Assembly: GCA_963765745.1 (NCBI GenBank)
Contig: CAVXXM010000004.1
Span: 186,001-250,000, forward strand
Direction: 5' to 3'
Length of the DNA stretch: 64,000 bases
Origin: JAHFPN01 sp963765745
GTDB lineage: Bacteria; Pseudomonadota; Alphaproteobacteria; Rhizobiales; Xanthobacteraceae
A program made the position numbers and the translations under genes. Numbering within the stretch: position 1 is the first letter of the stretch; every line of letters starts with the position of its first letter. Under the pieces are notes generated by a model. The model was not told where the DNA came from, did not search any database, and was given only the letters and a program-made list of their open reading frames with translations. Shown in pieces: positions 35,706-44,874 of this stretch.

Positions 35706-36317
35706 TCAGTTCCGTCCGAGACAAGCCCGCTCGAACTGCTCGCCGCGCGGCCCCAGGCCCTTCAGTGAAATTCCCGTGGTCCGGCCCGGAACTTCGACCG
35801 TCATGGTCTCGCTGTTCTTGAACAGGGCGAAAAAGCGCGGCGCGATCCGCGTAGTGCCGCTGATGAAAAGCGCCGGGCCCTTCTCGGCAGCGAATGCGGT
35901 GCCGGCGACCTCGAAGCGGGTGGGGCCGCTCATCAGCCGGATGCGCGCGCCATCGCCGGCGCGGGGTCCGCGCGTGCCGCTCGCCGCGACCGCGATCACG
36001 CGCACCAGGCCGATGTCCGGCTGGCAGGAGAACGAGACGATCGCCTCCTCGGTGGCCTTGCCGTATTGCAGCACCGGGCTGGCGCCCTCGCGCGACGTGG
36101 ACCAGACGCGCGCATCGGCCGACGCTTCCTTCTGCTTGCTTCCCTTTTTCTTTGCCTTGGCGTCCTGTTTCGCCTTGAGCTTCGCCTTCGATTGCCTGGG
36201 CTTCTGCTTGGCCGCGACTTCGGTGCGGCTCTGGGCCGAGACCGCATCCGGCCACGCGATCAGCGGCAATAACAGCGCGGCCAAGATCGCAATCGGGCGG
36301 CGCGCGAGGCGTCGCAT
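35706..36317 (-). CDS. Secreted lysine-rich protein of unknown function
   Basis: 203 aa from ATG 36317. Signal peptide (RPIAILAALLLPLIAWPDAV, then SAQS), a highly basic low-complexity segment of lysine, alanine and glutamine (about residues 35-65), then a globular domain with VLQYGKATEEAIVSFSCQPD, RLMSGPTRFEVAGTAF and FFALFKNSETMTVEVPGRTT. Similar secreted proteins occur in Bradyrhizobium relatives; I cannot name a domain. Converges on the GGDEF gene, with a short inverted repeat between. Confidence 0.72.
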   Translation of the reverse strand: MRRLARRPIAILAALLLPLIAWPDAVSAQSRTEVAAKQKPRQSKAKLKAKQDAKAKKKGSKQKEASADARVWSTSREGASPVLQYGKATEEAIVSFSCQPDIGLVRVIAVAASGTRGPRAGDGARIRLMSGPTRFEVAGTAFAAEKGPALFISGTTRIAPRFFALFKNSETMTVEVPGRTTGISLKGLGPRGEQFERACLGRN

Positions 36318-36477
36318 GGCGGGCTCCGGAACTGGAAAGAGGCGGCGGCGAATCCGCCGAAATCCTCCATAGCATCGGAGCCGTGCCGGGGCCAAATACA
36401 AAGCGAAGCGAATGCACAGGCACTTGGCGAACGGACCGCGTTCGGGTGTGATCACGAATTCTTGCTTGGAAAACGGC

Positions 36478-37716
36478 ATGGCTGAGATTCCCACTATCGA
36501 GACGCTCGATATCGCGCGCATGGGTCAGCGCGGCGACGCCATCGCCGAGACTCCGGAAGGCGCGGTCTATGTGCCCTATGCGTTGCCCGGCGAGACGGTG
36601 GAGGTCGAGCGCGAGGGCGACCGCGCGCGGCTGTTGCGCGTGATCGTGCCGAGCCCGGACCGTATCGAGCCGATCTGCCCGCATTTCGGCACCTGCGGCG
36701 GCTGCGCGCTGCAGCACTGGCGCAGCGAGACTTACCGAGCCTGGAAGCGTGGGCTCGCGGTCGCAGCACTCGCCCAAGTCGGGATCGAAGCGCCGGTCAG
36801 CGATCTCGTCGACGCCCACGGCCAGGGCCGCCGCCGCGCGACGTTTCACGCCCGCCACGGCGGCCGAAAGATTCTGGCCGTCGGCTTCGCCGGCCGCCGG
36901 TCCCACGAGATCGTGCCGATCGATCAATGTCCCATCCTCGCGCCCCCACTTGCACGCGCGATCGCCATTGCCTGGCGGCTGGTCGAGCCGCTGAAGCCAA
37001 GCGGCAAGCCCATCGATCTCGCGTTCACCGCGACCGAGAACGGCCTCGACGTGGACCTGCGCGGCACCGGGCCGCTCAATCCGAGGATGACCACGGCGCT
37101 TGCGCAGATCGGCGCCGAGGAGAAGCTCGCGCGCATCACCCGCCACGGCGAGCTGGTGGCGCAATTCGCCGAACCATCGGTCAAGGTCGGCCGTGCCCGC
37201 GTAGTGCTGCCGCCCGGAAGCTTTCTACAGGCGACTGCTCTGGCTGAGGAAATTCTTGCCCGGCTGGTAACGGAAGCCGTCGGCGAAACCCGCACGGTCG
37301 CCGATCTGTTCTGCGGCGTCGGCACATTCGCGCTACGCCTTGCCGAGCGCGCCCGCGTCATCGCGTTCGATGCCGACGCCGGGGCGATCTCGGCGCTAGC
37401 GCGCGCCAGTGCGCCGGGCCTCAAGCCCATCGAGGCCAAAGCGCGCGACTTGTTCCGCCGCCCGCTGGTGGCGGCCGAGCTTGCCGGCTGCGAGGCGGTC
37501 GTGCTCGATCCGCCGCGCCAGGGCGCCGAAGCGCAGGCCCGCGCGCTCGCGCAATCGAAAGCACCGCGCATCGTGTACGTATCGTGCAATCCGGCGACCT
37601 TCGCCCGCGACGCGCGAATTCTCGTAGACGGCGGCTATCGCCTGGTCTCGGTCGTGCCGGTGGATCAGTTCCGCTATTCCGCCCACGTCGAGCTGGTGGG
37701 CGTGCTGGAACGCTGA
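36478..37716 (+). CDS. 23S rRNA/tRNA (uracil-C5)-methyltransferase (RlmD/TrmA family)
   Basis: 412 aa. An N-terminal TRAM-like segment (IETLDIARMGQRGDAIAE), a [4Fe-4S] ligand set PICPHFGTCGGCALQHW plus DQCPIL, and the Rossmann methyltransferase with VADLFCGVGTFALRLAE (SAM), VVLDPPRQGAEAQA and the catalytic cysteine in VYVSCNPATFARD. The family forms 5-methyluridine in RNA; the exact target cannot be told apart here. Start ATG 36478; the frame upstream is not conserved. Its stop is 1 bp from the convergent DUF1194 stop. Confidence 0.9.
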   Translation: MAEIPTIETLDIARMGQRGDAIAETPEGAVYVPYALPGETVEVEREGDRARLLRVIVPSPDRIEPICPHFGTCGGCALQHWRSETYRAWKRGLAVAALAQVGIEAPVSDLVDAHGQGRRRATFHARHGGRKILAVGFAGRRSHEIVPIDQCPILAPPLARAIAIAWRLVEPLKPSGKPIDLAFTATENGLDVDLRGTGPLNPRMTTALAQIGAEEKLARITRHGELVAQFAEPSVKVGRARVVLPPGSFLQATALAEEILARLVTEAVGETRTVADLFCGVGTFALRLAERARVIAFDADAGAISALARASAPGLKPIEAKARDLFRRPLVAAELAGCEAVVLDPPRQGAEAQARALAQSKAPRIVYVSCNPATFARDARILVDGGYRLVSVVPVDQFRYSAHVELVGVLER

Positions 37717-37717
37717 G

Positions 37718-38539
37718 CTAACGGCCCCAGCGCTCCTGCCACATGCGCTCGCCGATGGTGCAGGAGACGCGCGGCGGGCTCACCGCCGGCACCACTTTCA
37801 GCCCTTGTGGCAGCGGCCATTGCAGGTTCGACACATCGAGCACCAGCTTGTTGCGGATTGCGTCGACGAACTGCTGGCGGTCGCGCGCCGGGATCACGAA
37901 CGCGCCGGGGCCGCCGACCACGCAGTCCTCGTAGTATTCATGCAGGTTCGGAATATCGACCATCGATGCGAGCGGCATTTTCAGCATCACCGGCAGGCCG
38001 TTGATAATAATGCCCTTGGCGACGACTTCATCGCGCGTCGGCTCGATCAGTGGACCCTGATTGTTGGTGCCGTCGCCGGAAACATCGATCACCCGGCGCA
38101 GGCCTTTGAAGTCGCCGGTGCCGAACAGTTCTGCCGAGAACTTGAGCGCGCCCGAAATCGACGTGCGATAGGCGCGCCGGATCGGCATCTCCACGAGCTT
38201 GCTGGCGAACGCGTCGGCGCTTGCCGGGCCGTCGATCAGCTGCCAGGGAACGAGAATCCGTTGCTCGCTCACGCCCGCCCATTCGACATAGGTCACGGCG
38301 ATGCGGCCATAGGCGCCTTGCTTCAGCGCGTCGAGGAACTGCTTCGAGGTGATCGCGGCGACATAGCCGCCGCGCTGCAGCGCCAGCTCGTCGTAATCCA
38401 TCGAATAGGAAATATCGACCGCGATCACGAGCTCGACATCGACCGGGATCGGCTCGCCGGCGCGGGTCGCCGGGGGCAAGAAAAACGCCGCGAGCGCTAG
38501 GCTTCCAGCCCACACGAAATGCTTGAAGGCATTTTTCAT
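37718..38539 (-). CDS. DUF1194 (von Willebrand A-like) secreted protein
   Basis: 273 aa from ATG 38539 with a signal peptide (KHFVWAGSLALAAFFLPPAT). The DUF1194 vWA-like fold begins VDVELVIAVDISYSMDYDEL, with a MIDAS-like DxSxS, and continues RRVIDVSGDGTNNQGP and CVVGGPGAFVIPARDRQQFV. DUF1194 proteins are periplasmic and of unknown function, common in Hyphomicrobiales. Located downstream of ald on the same strand (70 bp gap). Confidence 0.87.
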   Translation of the reverse strand: MKNAFKHFVWAGSLALAAFFLPPATRAGEPIPVDVELVIAVDISYSMDYDELALQRGGYVAAITSKQFLDALKQGAYGRIAVTYVEWAGVSEQRILVPWQLIDGPASADAFASKLVEMPIRRAYRTSISGALKFSAELFGTGDFKGLRRVIDVSGDGTNNQGPLIEPTRDEVVAKGIIINGLPVMLKMPLASMVDIPNLHEYYEDCVVGGPGAFVIPARDRQQFVDAIRNKLVLDVSNLQWPLPQGLKVVPAVSPPRVSCTIGERMWQERWGR

Positions 38540-38609
38540 CGCCGCCTCCGCCGGAGCCGACTCGACGATGATGTTGCCATGCTCCGCGCACCGCACCAAG
38601 CAGGGTGCG

Positions 38610-39726
38610 TCAGGTTTTGAGCGCCGCTTCGGCCGGCGTGTAGGGGATTTGCAGCGCCTCGGCCACGGCCTCGGTAGGTGAGGCGGCCCGCATGGACATT
38701 GAGGCCGTCGCGCAGGCCCGGATCGTCGGCCAGCGCGCGCAGGCCCTTGTCGGCGAGCGCCAGCACATAGGGCTGCGTCGCGTTGTTGAGCGCGAAGGTC
38801 GAGGTCCGCGCCACCGCGCCCGGAATGTTGGGGACGCAATAATGGATCACGCCGTCCACGACATAGGTCGGCTCCGAATGGCTGGTCGGCCGGGAGGTTT
38901 CGGCGACGCCGCCCTGGTCGATCGAGACATCGACGATGACCGAGCCCGGCTTCATGGCTTTGACGGTCGCCTTGCTGATCAATTTGGGTGCCCGGCCGCC
39001 GCGCGACATTGCCGTGCCGATGACGAGATCGGCGCGCCGGCACAGCGCCTCGATCGTTTCCGCGTTGGCGAATGCGGTGCGCACGCGAGCACCGAACCGC
39101 TCGGTGAAATGGCGCAGCGAACCTGCGTTGCGGCCGACTACGGTCACGTCCGCGCCAAGGCCGACGGCGATCACCGCCGCATTGGTCGCGACCACGCCGC
39201 TGCCCAGGATCAATACCTCGCCGGGCATGACACCCGGCACGCCGCCCAACAGCACGCCGCGACCGCCGCTGGTCTTCTCGAGCAGCCGCGCGCCGATCTG
39301 CGGCGCCATGCGGCCCGCGACCTCGGACATCGGCGTGAGCAGCGGCAGCGTTCCCGCCGCGTCGGTCACCGTCTCGTAGGCGATCGCGGTGATGCCCGAG
39401 GCCATCAGCGCCTCGGTCTGCTCGCGGTCGGCCGCGAGGTGGAGATAGGTGAAAAGAATCTTCCCGCGCTTCAGCATCGTGCGCTCGGCCTTGAGCGGCT
39501 CCTTGACCTTCACGATCAGCTCGGCGCGCTCGAAAATCTGCACGGCATCGGCCACGATCTCGGCGCCGGCTGCGACATAGTCGGAGTCCGCGATGCCGGC
39601 GCCATTGCCTGCATCCTTCTGCACCAGGACGCGGTGACCGCGAGCGGCGAGCTCGCGTACCGTCGCGGGCACCAGGCCCACGCGGTATTCGTTGTCTTTG
39701 ATTTCCTTGGGAACTCCGACGAGCAT
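38610..39726 (-). CDS. ald: Alanine dehydrogenase, frameshift near C-terminus
   Basis: NAD-dependent enzyme interconverting alanine and pyruvate plus ammonia. MLVGVPKEIKDNEYRVGLVP, QKDAGNGAGIADSDYVAAGA, TYLHLAADREQTEALM, LGSGVVATNAAVIAVGLGAD (NAD), SRPTSHSEPTYVVDGVIHYC and NIPGAVARTSTFALNNATQP are all canonical. The last residues (YEAVAEALQIPYTPAEAALK) lie in another frame because of one extra base near 38673 (CGGTAGG for CGTAGG on the plus strand). The corrected length is about 371 aa, standard. It starts 22 bp after the ribBA-like gene. Confidence 0.94.
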
Positions 39727-39748
39727 TGGATCGTTCCTGGCCGGCGGT

Positions 39749-40837
39749 TCAGCCTTCGACCGGCTCCGTGCCGACGATCTCGATTCCGAAACCGGCCAAG
39801 CCGACATAGGTGAGGGTGCGCCCGGTCAGGATGCGGATCGAGGAAATGCCGAGATCGCGCAGGATCTGAGCGCCGAGACCGACCTCGCGCCATTGCCGGT
39901 CGCGCGCCGCTTCCGACGATTTGGCTTCGCCGCCCGGCGGCATGACCGGCACGCCGGCGGTGCCGTCGCGCAGCAGCACCAGCACGCCGCGGCCTTCCTT
40001 CTTGAAACGCGCGAGCGCGCGCGGGATCACCTTGGCGCCGCCGAACACGTCGGCGACGATGTCGGCCCGGTGCAGGCGCGTCAGCACGTTCTTGCCGTCG
40101 CCGATCTTGCCGTAGACGAATGCCATGTGATGTACCGGGTCGAACGGCGTCACGAAGGCGTAGCCGGTCAGCTCCCCGACCTCGCTCTTGACCGGGAAGG
40201 TAGCCACCCGCTCCACGAGCTTCTCGCGTGCCTGGCGGTAGGCGATGAGGTCCGAGACCGAGATGTGCACGAGTTTGTGCGTCTCGGCGAACGCGATCAC
40301 CTCGGGCCCGCGCTTGACCGTGCCGTTGTCGTTGACCAGTTCGGCGAGCACGCCGACCGTCGGCAGGCCGGCGAGCCGGCAGAGATCGACGCAGGCCTCC
40401 GTATGACCTGAGCGCATGAGCACGCCGCCCTCGCGCGCGATGAGCGGAAACACGTGGCCGGGCCGGACGAAATCGCTGGCGCCGATATTGGGGTTCGCCA
40501 GCGCGCGCACCGTATTGGTGCGCTCCTCGGCGGAAATGCCGGTGGTCAGCCCGTGGCGCACGTCGACCGAGACGGTGAAGGCGGTGCCGAGCGGCGCGTC
40601 GTTCGCCGCCACCATCGGCGCCAGATGCAGCCGCCGTGCGTCGTCCGGCGTCAACGGCGTACACACGATGCCGGACGTATGGCGCACGATGAACGCGATC
40701 TTCTCCGCCGTACACAGCGAGGCGGCGACGAACAGATCGCCCTCGTTCTCGCGGTCGTCGTCGTCGGTGACGACCACGATCTCGCCGCGGGAAAAGGCCT
40801 CGACCGCGCGATCGATGCGGCTGCGGATTTCGTTCAT
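39749..40837 (-). CDS. ribB: RibBA-like: DHBP synthase with degenerate GTP cyclohydrolase II domain
   Basis: 362 aa. N-terminal DHBP synthase (residues about 1-205) is intact: VVVTDDDDRENEGDLFVAAS, DFVRPGHVFPLIAREGGVLM, RSGHTEACVDLCRLAGL. It makes 3,4-dihydroxy-2-butanone 4-phosphate for riboflavin. The C-terminal half has the GCHII fold (RLHRADIVADVFGGAKVIPR) but none of the three zinc cysteines found in CLTGDVFGSLRCDCG-type enzymes, so GTP cyclohydrolase activity is unlikely. This form is known in other alphaproteobacteria, which keep a separate ribA. Gap to aroC is 4 bp. Confidence 0.9.
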   Translation of the reverse strand: MNEIRSRIDRAVEAFSRGEIVVVTDDDDRENEGDLFVAASLCTAEKIAFIVRHTSGIVCTPLTPDDARRLHLAPMVAANDAPLGTAFTVSVDVRHGLTTGISAEERTNTVRALANPNIGASDFVRPGHVFPLIAREGGVLMRSGHTEACVDLCRLAGLPTVGVLAELVNDNGTVKRGPEVIAFAETHKLVHISVSDLIAYRQAREKLVERVATFPVKSEVGELTGYAFVTPFDPVHHMAFVYGKIGDGKNVLTRLHRADIVADVFGGAKVIPRALARFKKEGRGVLVLLRDGTAGVPVMPPGGEAKSSEAARDRQWREVGLGAQILRDLGISSIRILTGRTLTYVGLAGFGIEIVGTEPVEG

Positions 40838-40841
40838 CGGG

Positions 40842-41969
40842 TCACTTCGCGCCGGGCTTCTGGAACGGCCAAGGGAGCGCCTCGCCGACCTGGCCGCGAT
40901 GGCGCAAATATTGGTCGGCCAGCGCGCAGGCCACCATGGCCTCGCCGATGGCGACCGCGCGGATGCCGACGCACGGATCGTGGCGGCCCTTGGTCGAGAT
41001 TTCGGTCTCGCGGCCGTAGCGGTCCACGGTCTTGCGCGGGATCAGCATCGAGGACGTCGGCTTGACCACGAAGCGCGCGACGATCGGCTGGCCGGTGGAA
41101 ATGCCGCCGAGAATGCCGCCGGCACTGTTGGTGAGAAACCGCGGCTTGCCGTCGTTGCCCATGCGCATCTCGTCGGCGTTCTCCTCCCCCGACAGCGTGG
41201 CCGCGCCGAAGCCGGCGCCGATCTCGACGCCCTTGACCGCGTTGATGCTCATGAGCCCGGCCGCGATTTCCGCATCGAGCTTGCCGTAGATCGGCGCGCC
41301 GAGACCGGCGGGCACGTTCTCGGCCACGATCTCGATGATCGCGCCGACCGACGAGCCCTTCTTGCGCACGTCCTCGATATAGCTTTCGAACTCGCCCGCG
41401 GCCTTGGCGTCGGGGCAGAAGAACGGATTGCGTGCGGTCTCGTCCCAGTCCCAGCGGCTGCGGTCGATCTTCTTGGTGCCCATTTGCACCAGCGCCCCGC
41501 GCACCACCATGCCCGGCACGATCTTCCGCGCGATCGCGCCGGCTGCGACGCGGCCCGCGGTCTCGCGCGCCGAGGCGCGGCCCGAGCCGCGCGGATCGCG
41601 GATGCCGTATTTGACGTCGTAGGTGTAGTCGGCGTGGCCGGGACGATAGGTCTCGGCGATGGCGTCATAGTCCTTGGGCCGCGCGTCCTGGTTCTCGATC
41701 AGAAGCGCGATCGGCGAGCCGAGCGTGACTTCCTTGCCGCTCGAAGGATCGGGGAAGGTGCCGGAAAGAATCCGCACCTGATCGGGCTCCTTGCGCTGGC
41801 TCACGAACTTGCTCTGGCCCGGACGCCGGCGGTCGAGGTCGCGCTGGATTTCAGCCGCGGTCAGCGGAATGCGCGGCGGGCAGCCGTCCACCACGCAGCC
41901 GAGCGCGATCCCGTGGCTCTCGCCAAAGGTCGTGACGCGGAACAGATGGCCGAACGTGTTGTGGGACAT
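40842..41969 (-). CDS. aroC: Chorismate synthase
   Basis: 375 aa. Last step of the shikimate pathway (EPSP to chorismate, FMNH2-dependent). MSHNTFGHLFRVTTFGESHG, GCPPRIPLTAAEIQRDLDRR, GRASARETAGRVAAGAIARK, GFGAATLSGEENADEM, GGILGGISTGQPIVARF and RHDPCVGIRAVAIGEAM are family signatures. It sits in a reverse set fabI - FAD monooxygenase - aroC - ribB - ald with short gaps. Confidence 0.96.
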   Translation of the reverse strand: MSHNTFGHLFRVTTFGESHGIALGCVVDGCPPRIPLTAAEIQRDLDRRRPGQSKFVSQRKEPDQVRILSGTFPDPSSGKEVTLGSPIALLIENQDARPKDYDAIAETYRPGHADYTYDVKYGIRDPRGSGRASARETAGRVAAGAIARKIVPGMVVRGALVQMGTKKIDRSRWDWDETARNPFFCPDAKAAGEFESYIEDVRKKGSSVGAIIEIVAENVPAGLGAPIYGKLDAEIAAGLMSINAVKGVEIGAGFGAATLSGEENADEMRMGNDGKPRFLTNSAGGILGGISTGQPIVARFVVKPTSSMLIPRKTVDRYGRETEISTKGRHDPCVGIRAVAIGEAMVACALADQYLRHRGQVGEALPWPFQKPGAK

Positions 41970-42026
41970 GGCGGCGTGGTTGTACGAGCGGGCCGCGCGG
42001 GGGTCAAACCAGGATCGGCGGATGGT

Positions 42027-43337
42027 TTATTCGGCGGCCTGTACGCGCGGCCGGTAGCGCGTGGGCGAGGCGACCGGCGGCCGCGGCACGATCGGCGGCT
42101 TGGCGTTGAGCTTGTCGACCTGGAAACCGGCGACGCGCTTGTAGTTGGCCGCGACGTCCTCGAGCTCCTGCTTGGTCAGCACCTCGGTGACGACATTGAA
42201 GCCGTTCGGCGCGCGGTCCTCGACCATTTGCATGACCTGCTCGGGGCCGTTGCCACGATTGAGCAGCACGAGGTCCGTGGTCGCCGGCCGGCGTTCCGCT
42301 TCATAGGCCAGCAGCGCGGCCTCGGTCTCGCCCTTGGCGAGGATTTCGCGCGCCAGCACGCGCGCGTCGAGGATCGCCTGCGAGGCGCCGTTCGAGCCGA
42401 TCGGATACATCGGGTGCGCCGCGTCGCCGAGCAGCGTCACGCGCCCGTGCGTCCAGCGCTCCAGCGGATCGCGGTCCACCACCGGGAACTCGAACACGTA
42501 TTCGGCGTTGCGGATCAGGCCCGGCACGTCGAGCCAGTCGAACTTCCAGTCCTCGAACCAGGGCAGGAACTCTTCGAGCTTGCCCGGCCGGTTATAGTCC
42601 TCGCGCCGCCATTGATAGTCGGGGCTGAACTCGCGCTCGGCGATCCAGTTGATCATCGGCCGGCCGCGCTCCGACGCGCTTTTCGAGATCGGATAGCAGA
42701 CGAATTTCAGCGCCGGATAACCGGCCATGATCATGGTGCGGCCGGTGAGATACGGCTCGCCGACCGTGACCCCGCGCCACAGGATGCGGCCGTTCCACAG
42801 CGGCGGGCCTTCGTTCGGATGAAAATGCGCGCGGATCGACGAGTGGATGCCGTCGGCCGCGATCAGCAGCGCGCCGTCGTGCTCGCCCAGAGTCTTGCCG
42901 CTGTCCTTGTCGATGAAGCGCGCGCGAACGCCCGAGCCGGTTTCCTTCCAGTCGGCGATGTGGTGGCCGGTGAGCACGCAGTCCGGGCCGAGCCGCTCTT
43001 TCACGGCTTCGAGCAGGATCATCTGCAGTTCGCCGCGATGGATCGAGAATTGCGGCCACTTGTAGCCGGCGTCCAGCCCGCGCGGCTCCGACCAGATTTG
43101 TTTGCCGCGCTTGGAGAAGTAGGCGAGTTCCTTGGTGCGGATCGAAGTCGCGTCGAGCGCGTCCTCGAGCCCGAGCTCGACGAGCTCGCGCACCGCGTGC
43201 GGCAGCACGTTGATTCCGACGCCGAGCGATTTGATCTCGCGCACCGACTCGAACACGCGGCAAGGCACGCCGATCTGATGCAGGCTGAGCGCAAGCGTCA
43301 GGCCGCCCATGCCGGCGCCGGCGATCAGAACAGTCAT
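42027..43337 (-). CDS. FAD-dependent monooxygenase (salicylate hydroxylase-like)
   Basis: 436 aa from ATG 43337. N-terminal FAD motif VLIAGAGMGGLTLALSLHQI, second motif ALLIAADGIHSSIRAHFH (DG), third motif VTLLGDAAHPMYPIGSNGAS (GD). These define class A flavoprotein monooxygenases acting on aromatic or polycyclic substrates with NAD(P)H. Close relatives in rhizobia are annotated as flavin-dependent oxidoreductases of unknown substrate. It separates fabI from aroC, probably a secondary insertion into a housekeeping operon. Confidence 0.86.
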   Translation of the reverse strand: MTVLIAGAGMGGLTLALSLHQIGVPCRVFESVREIKSLGVGINVLPHAVRELVELGLEDALDATSIRTKELAYFSKRGKQIWSEPRGLDAGYKWPQFSIHRGELQMILLEAVKERLGPDCVLTGHHIADWKETGSGVRARFIDKDSGKTLGEHDGALLIAADGIHSSIRAHFHPNEGPPLWNGRILWRGVTVGEPYLTGRTMIMAGYPALKFVCYPISKSASERGRPMINWIAEREFSPDYQWRREDYNRPGKLEEFLPWFEDWKFDWLDVPGLIRNAEYVFEFPVVDRDPLERWTHGRVTLLGDAAHPMYPIGSNGASQAILDARVLAREILAKGETEAALLAYEAERRPATTDLVLLNRGNGPEQVMQMVEDRAPNGFNVVTEVLTKQELEDVAANYKRVAGFQVDKLNAKPPIVPRPPVASPTRYRPRVQAAE

Positions 43338-43393
43338 CGATGCAACTCCCCCGGTTCGTTCAACGGCCCGCCACCGCGATCCTGTTTGCTTCT

Positions 43394-44213
43394 TCATTCG
43401 TCGTTCTTCACGCGCGTCATATCCGGCGCGTCGGGGTTTTTCATGCCGACGATGTGGTAGCCGGCATCGACGTGATGGATTTCGCCGCTCACCGCGCGGC
43501 CGAGATCGGAAAGCAGATAGACCGCGGCACCCCCGACCTCCTCGATCGTCACGGTGCGCCGCAGCGGCGAGTTCAACTCGTTCCACTTCAGAATGTAGCG
43601 GAAATCGCCGATGCCGGAAGCCGCCAGCGTCTTGATCGGCCCGGCGGAAATGGCGTTCACGCGGATGTTCTTCGGGCCGAGATCGGCCGCCAGATACCGC
43701 ACGCTCGCCTCGAGCGCGGCCTTGGCCACGCCCATGACGTTGTAGTGCGGCATCCATTTCTCGGCGCCGTAATAGGTCAGCGTGAGCATGGCGCCGCCGT
43801 TCGGCATGCGCTTCTCCGCGCGCTGGGCGACCGCCGTGAACGAGTAGCAGGAGATCAGCATCGTCTTGCTGAAGTTGTCGGCGCTGGTATCGACATAGCG
43901 GCCGGTCAGCTCTTCCTTGTCGGAGAAGGCGACCGCGTGGACGACGAAATCGAGCGCGCCGAGCGCCCGGTCGGTCTCCGCGAACACCGCATCGATGGTG
44001 GCGGGGTCGGTCACGTCGCAGTGGCCCGACGACCTTGGCGCCGATCTCGGCCGCCAGCGGCTCGACCCGTTTCTTCAGCGCGTCGCCCTGGTAGGTGAGG
44101 GCGAGTTGGGCGCCTTGGTCGGCGCACGCCTTGGCGATGCCCCAGGCCAGCGAACGGTTATTGGCGACCCCGAAGATCAGGCCGCGCTTACCCTGCATCA
44201 GGCCGCTTGCCAT
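43394..44213 (-). CDS. fabI: Enoyl-[acyl-carrier-protein] reductase [NADH] (FabI), frameshifted
   Basis: SDR-fold enzyme of fatty-acid synthesis. N-terminal frame: LMQGKRGLIFGVANNRSLAW, GAQLALTYQGDALKKRVEPL. Second frame: ALDFVVHAVAFSDKEELTGR, MLTLTYYGAEKWMPHYNVMG with the FabI Tyr/Lys (Yx6K), and VRVNAISAGPIKTLAASGIG-type cofactor loop. One extra G near 44025 (GGGCCAC for GGCCAC on the coding strand) splits the frame; corrected length is 272 aa. Because FabI is normally essential, this break is strong evidence that frameshifts in the window are sequence errors. Confidence 0.94.
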
Positions 44214-44281
44214 GGGTTTTCCGCCGAGGTTCGGAGCGAGAGAAACCCTATCGCATGCGACCCTTTATGCAGCAAGCGGCT

Positions 44282-44307
44282 GGAATAATCCGGGCACCCC
44301 TCGCGTT
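44282..44307 (+). promoter_or_regulatory. Candidate ECF-type promoter upstream of the sigma factor gene
   Basis: GGAAT at 44282-44286, a 17-bp spacer, and CGTT at 44304-44307, about 50 bp before the sigma factor start. This fits the GGAA(C/T)-N16-17-CGTT pattern recognised by many alphaproteobacterial ECF sigma factors and suggests autoregulation. Short motifs can arise by chance. Confidence 0.45.
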
Positions 44308-44358
44308 CTCACTAGCGAGGTATCACAATGGATGCGCCGATATTGTTCCGGGTGCGCC

Positions 44359-44850
44359 ATGTCTGCAGTCCGTCGTGGCCTCGAGTCCCTGATCCCCGCC
44401 CTCAGGCGGTTCGCACGGGCGTTGGCGCGCGATGCCGAGACCGCCGACGACCTCGTGCAGGACACGCTGGTGCGGGCGCTCAGGGGAGAGCATCTGTTTC
44501 ACGGCGGCGACCTGCGCACATGGACGTTCACCATACTTCTGAATCTCGATCGCAATCGCCGGCGCGGTCTCGCGCGCAGACCATTTCTCGCTGTGATCGA
44601 GGACGTCGATCCGGCAGGCCCGCCGGGCACGGACGGCACCGGCAGCGACATCGAGCGCGGTCTCGTCCTGTTGCCGCAGGAGCAGCGGGAAGTCTTGTTG
44701 CTCGTGGCGCTCGAAGGACTGAGTTACCGCGAGGCCGCCGAAGTGCAGGGGGTGCCGATCGGCACCGTGATGTCGCGCCTGTCGCGCGCGCGCACCGCCT
44801 TGCGCACGCATCTGGAGGGCGAGCGCCCGCGGCTGCGTCAGGTGAAGTGA
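44359..44850 (+). CDS. ECF RNA polymerase sigma factor
   Basis: 163 aa from ATG 44359 (MSAVRRGLESLIPALRRFAR). Region 2 contains DAETADDLVQDTLVRALRGE and FHGGDLRTWTFTILLNLDRN; region 4 contains LLPQEQREVLLLVALEGLSY followed by REAAEVQGVPIGTVMSRLSR, a helix-turn-helix. No extra domain, so the minimal two-domain ECF type. The anti-sigma gene follows by 24 bp. The signal and regulon are not visible beyond the candidate promoter upstream. Divergent from fabI. Confidence 0.9.
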   Translation: MSAVRRGLESLIPALRRFARALARDAETADDLVQDTLVRALRGEHLFHGGDLRTWTFTILLNLDRNRRRGLARRPFLAVIEDVDPAGPPGTDGTGSDIERGLVLLPQEQREVLLLVALEGLSYREAAEVQGVPIGTVMSRLSRARTALRTHLEGERPRLRQVK

Positions 44851-44874
44851 AGAATTGAGATTCATGGACCGCGA

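Noticed and set aside
42027..44213. Fusion of fabI and the FAD monooxygenase in one 728-codon frame
   Set aside because: The FabI frame breaks at about 44025 and the C-terminal FabI motifs continue in another frame to a normal stop at 43394. The apparent fusion is a by-product of the frameshift.
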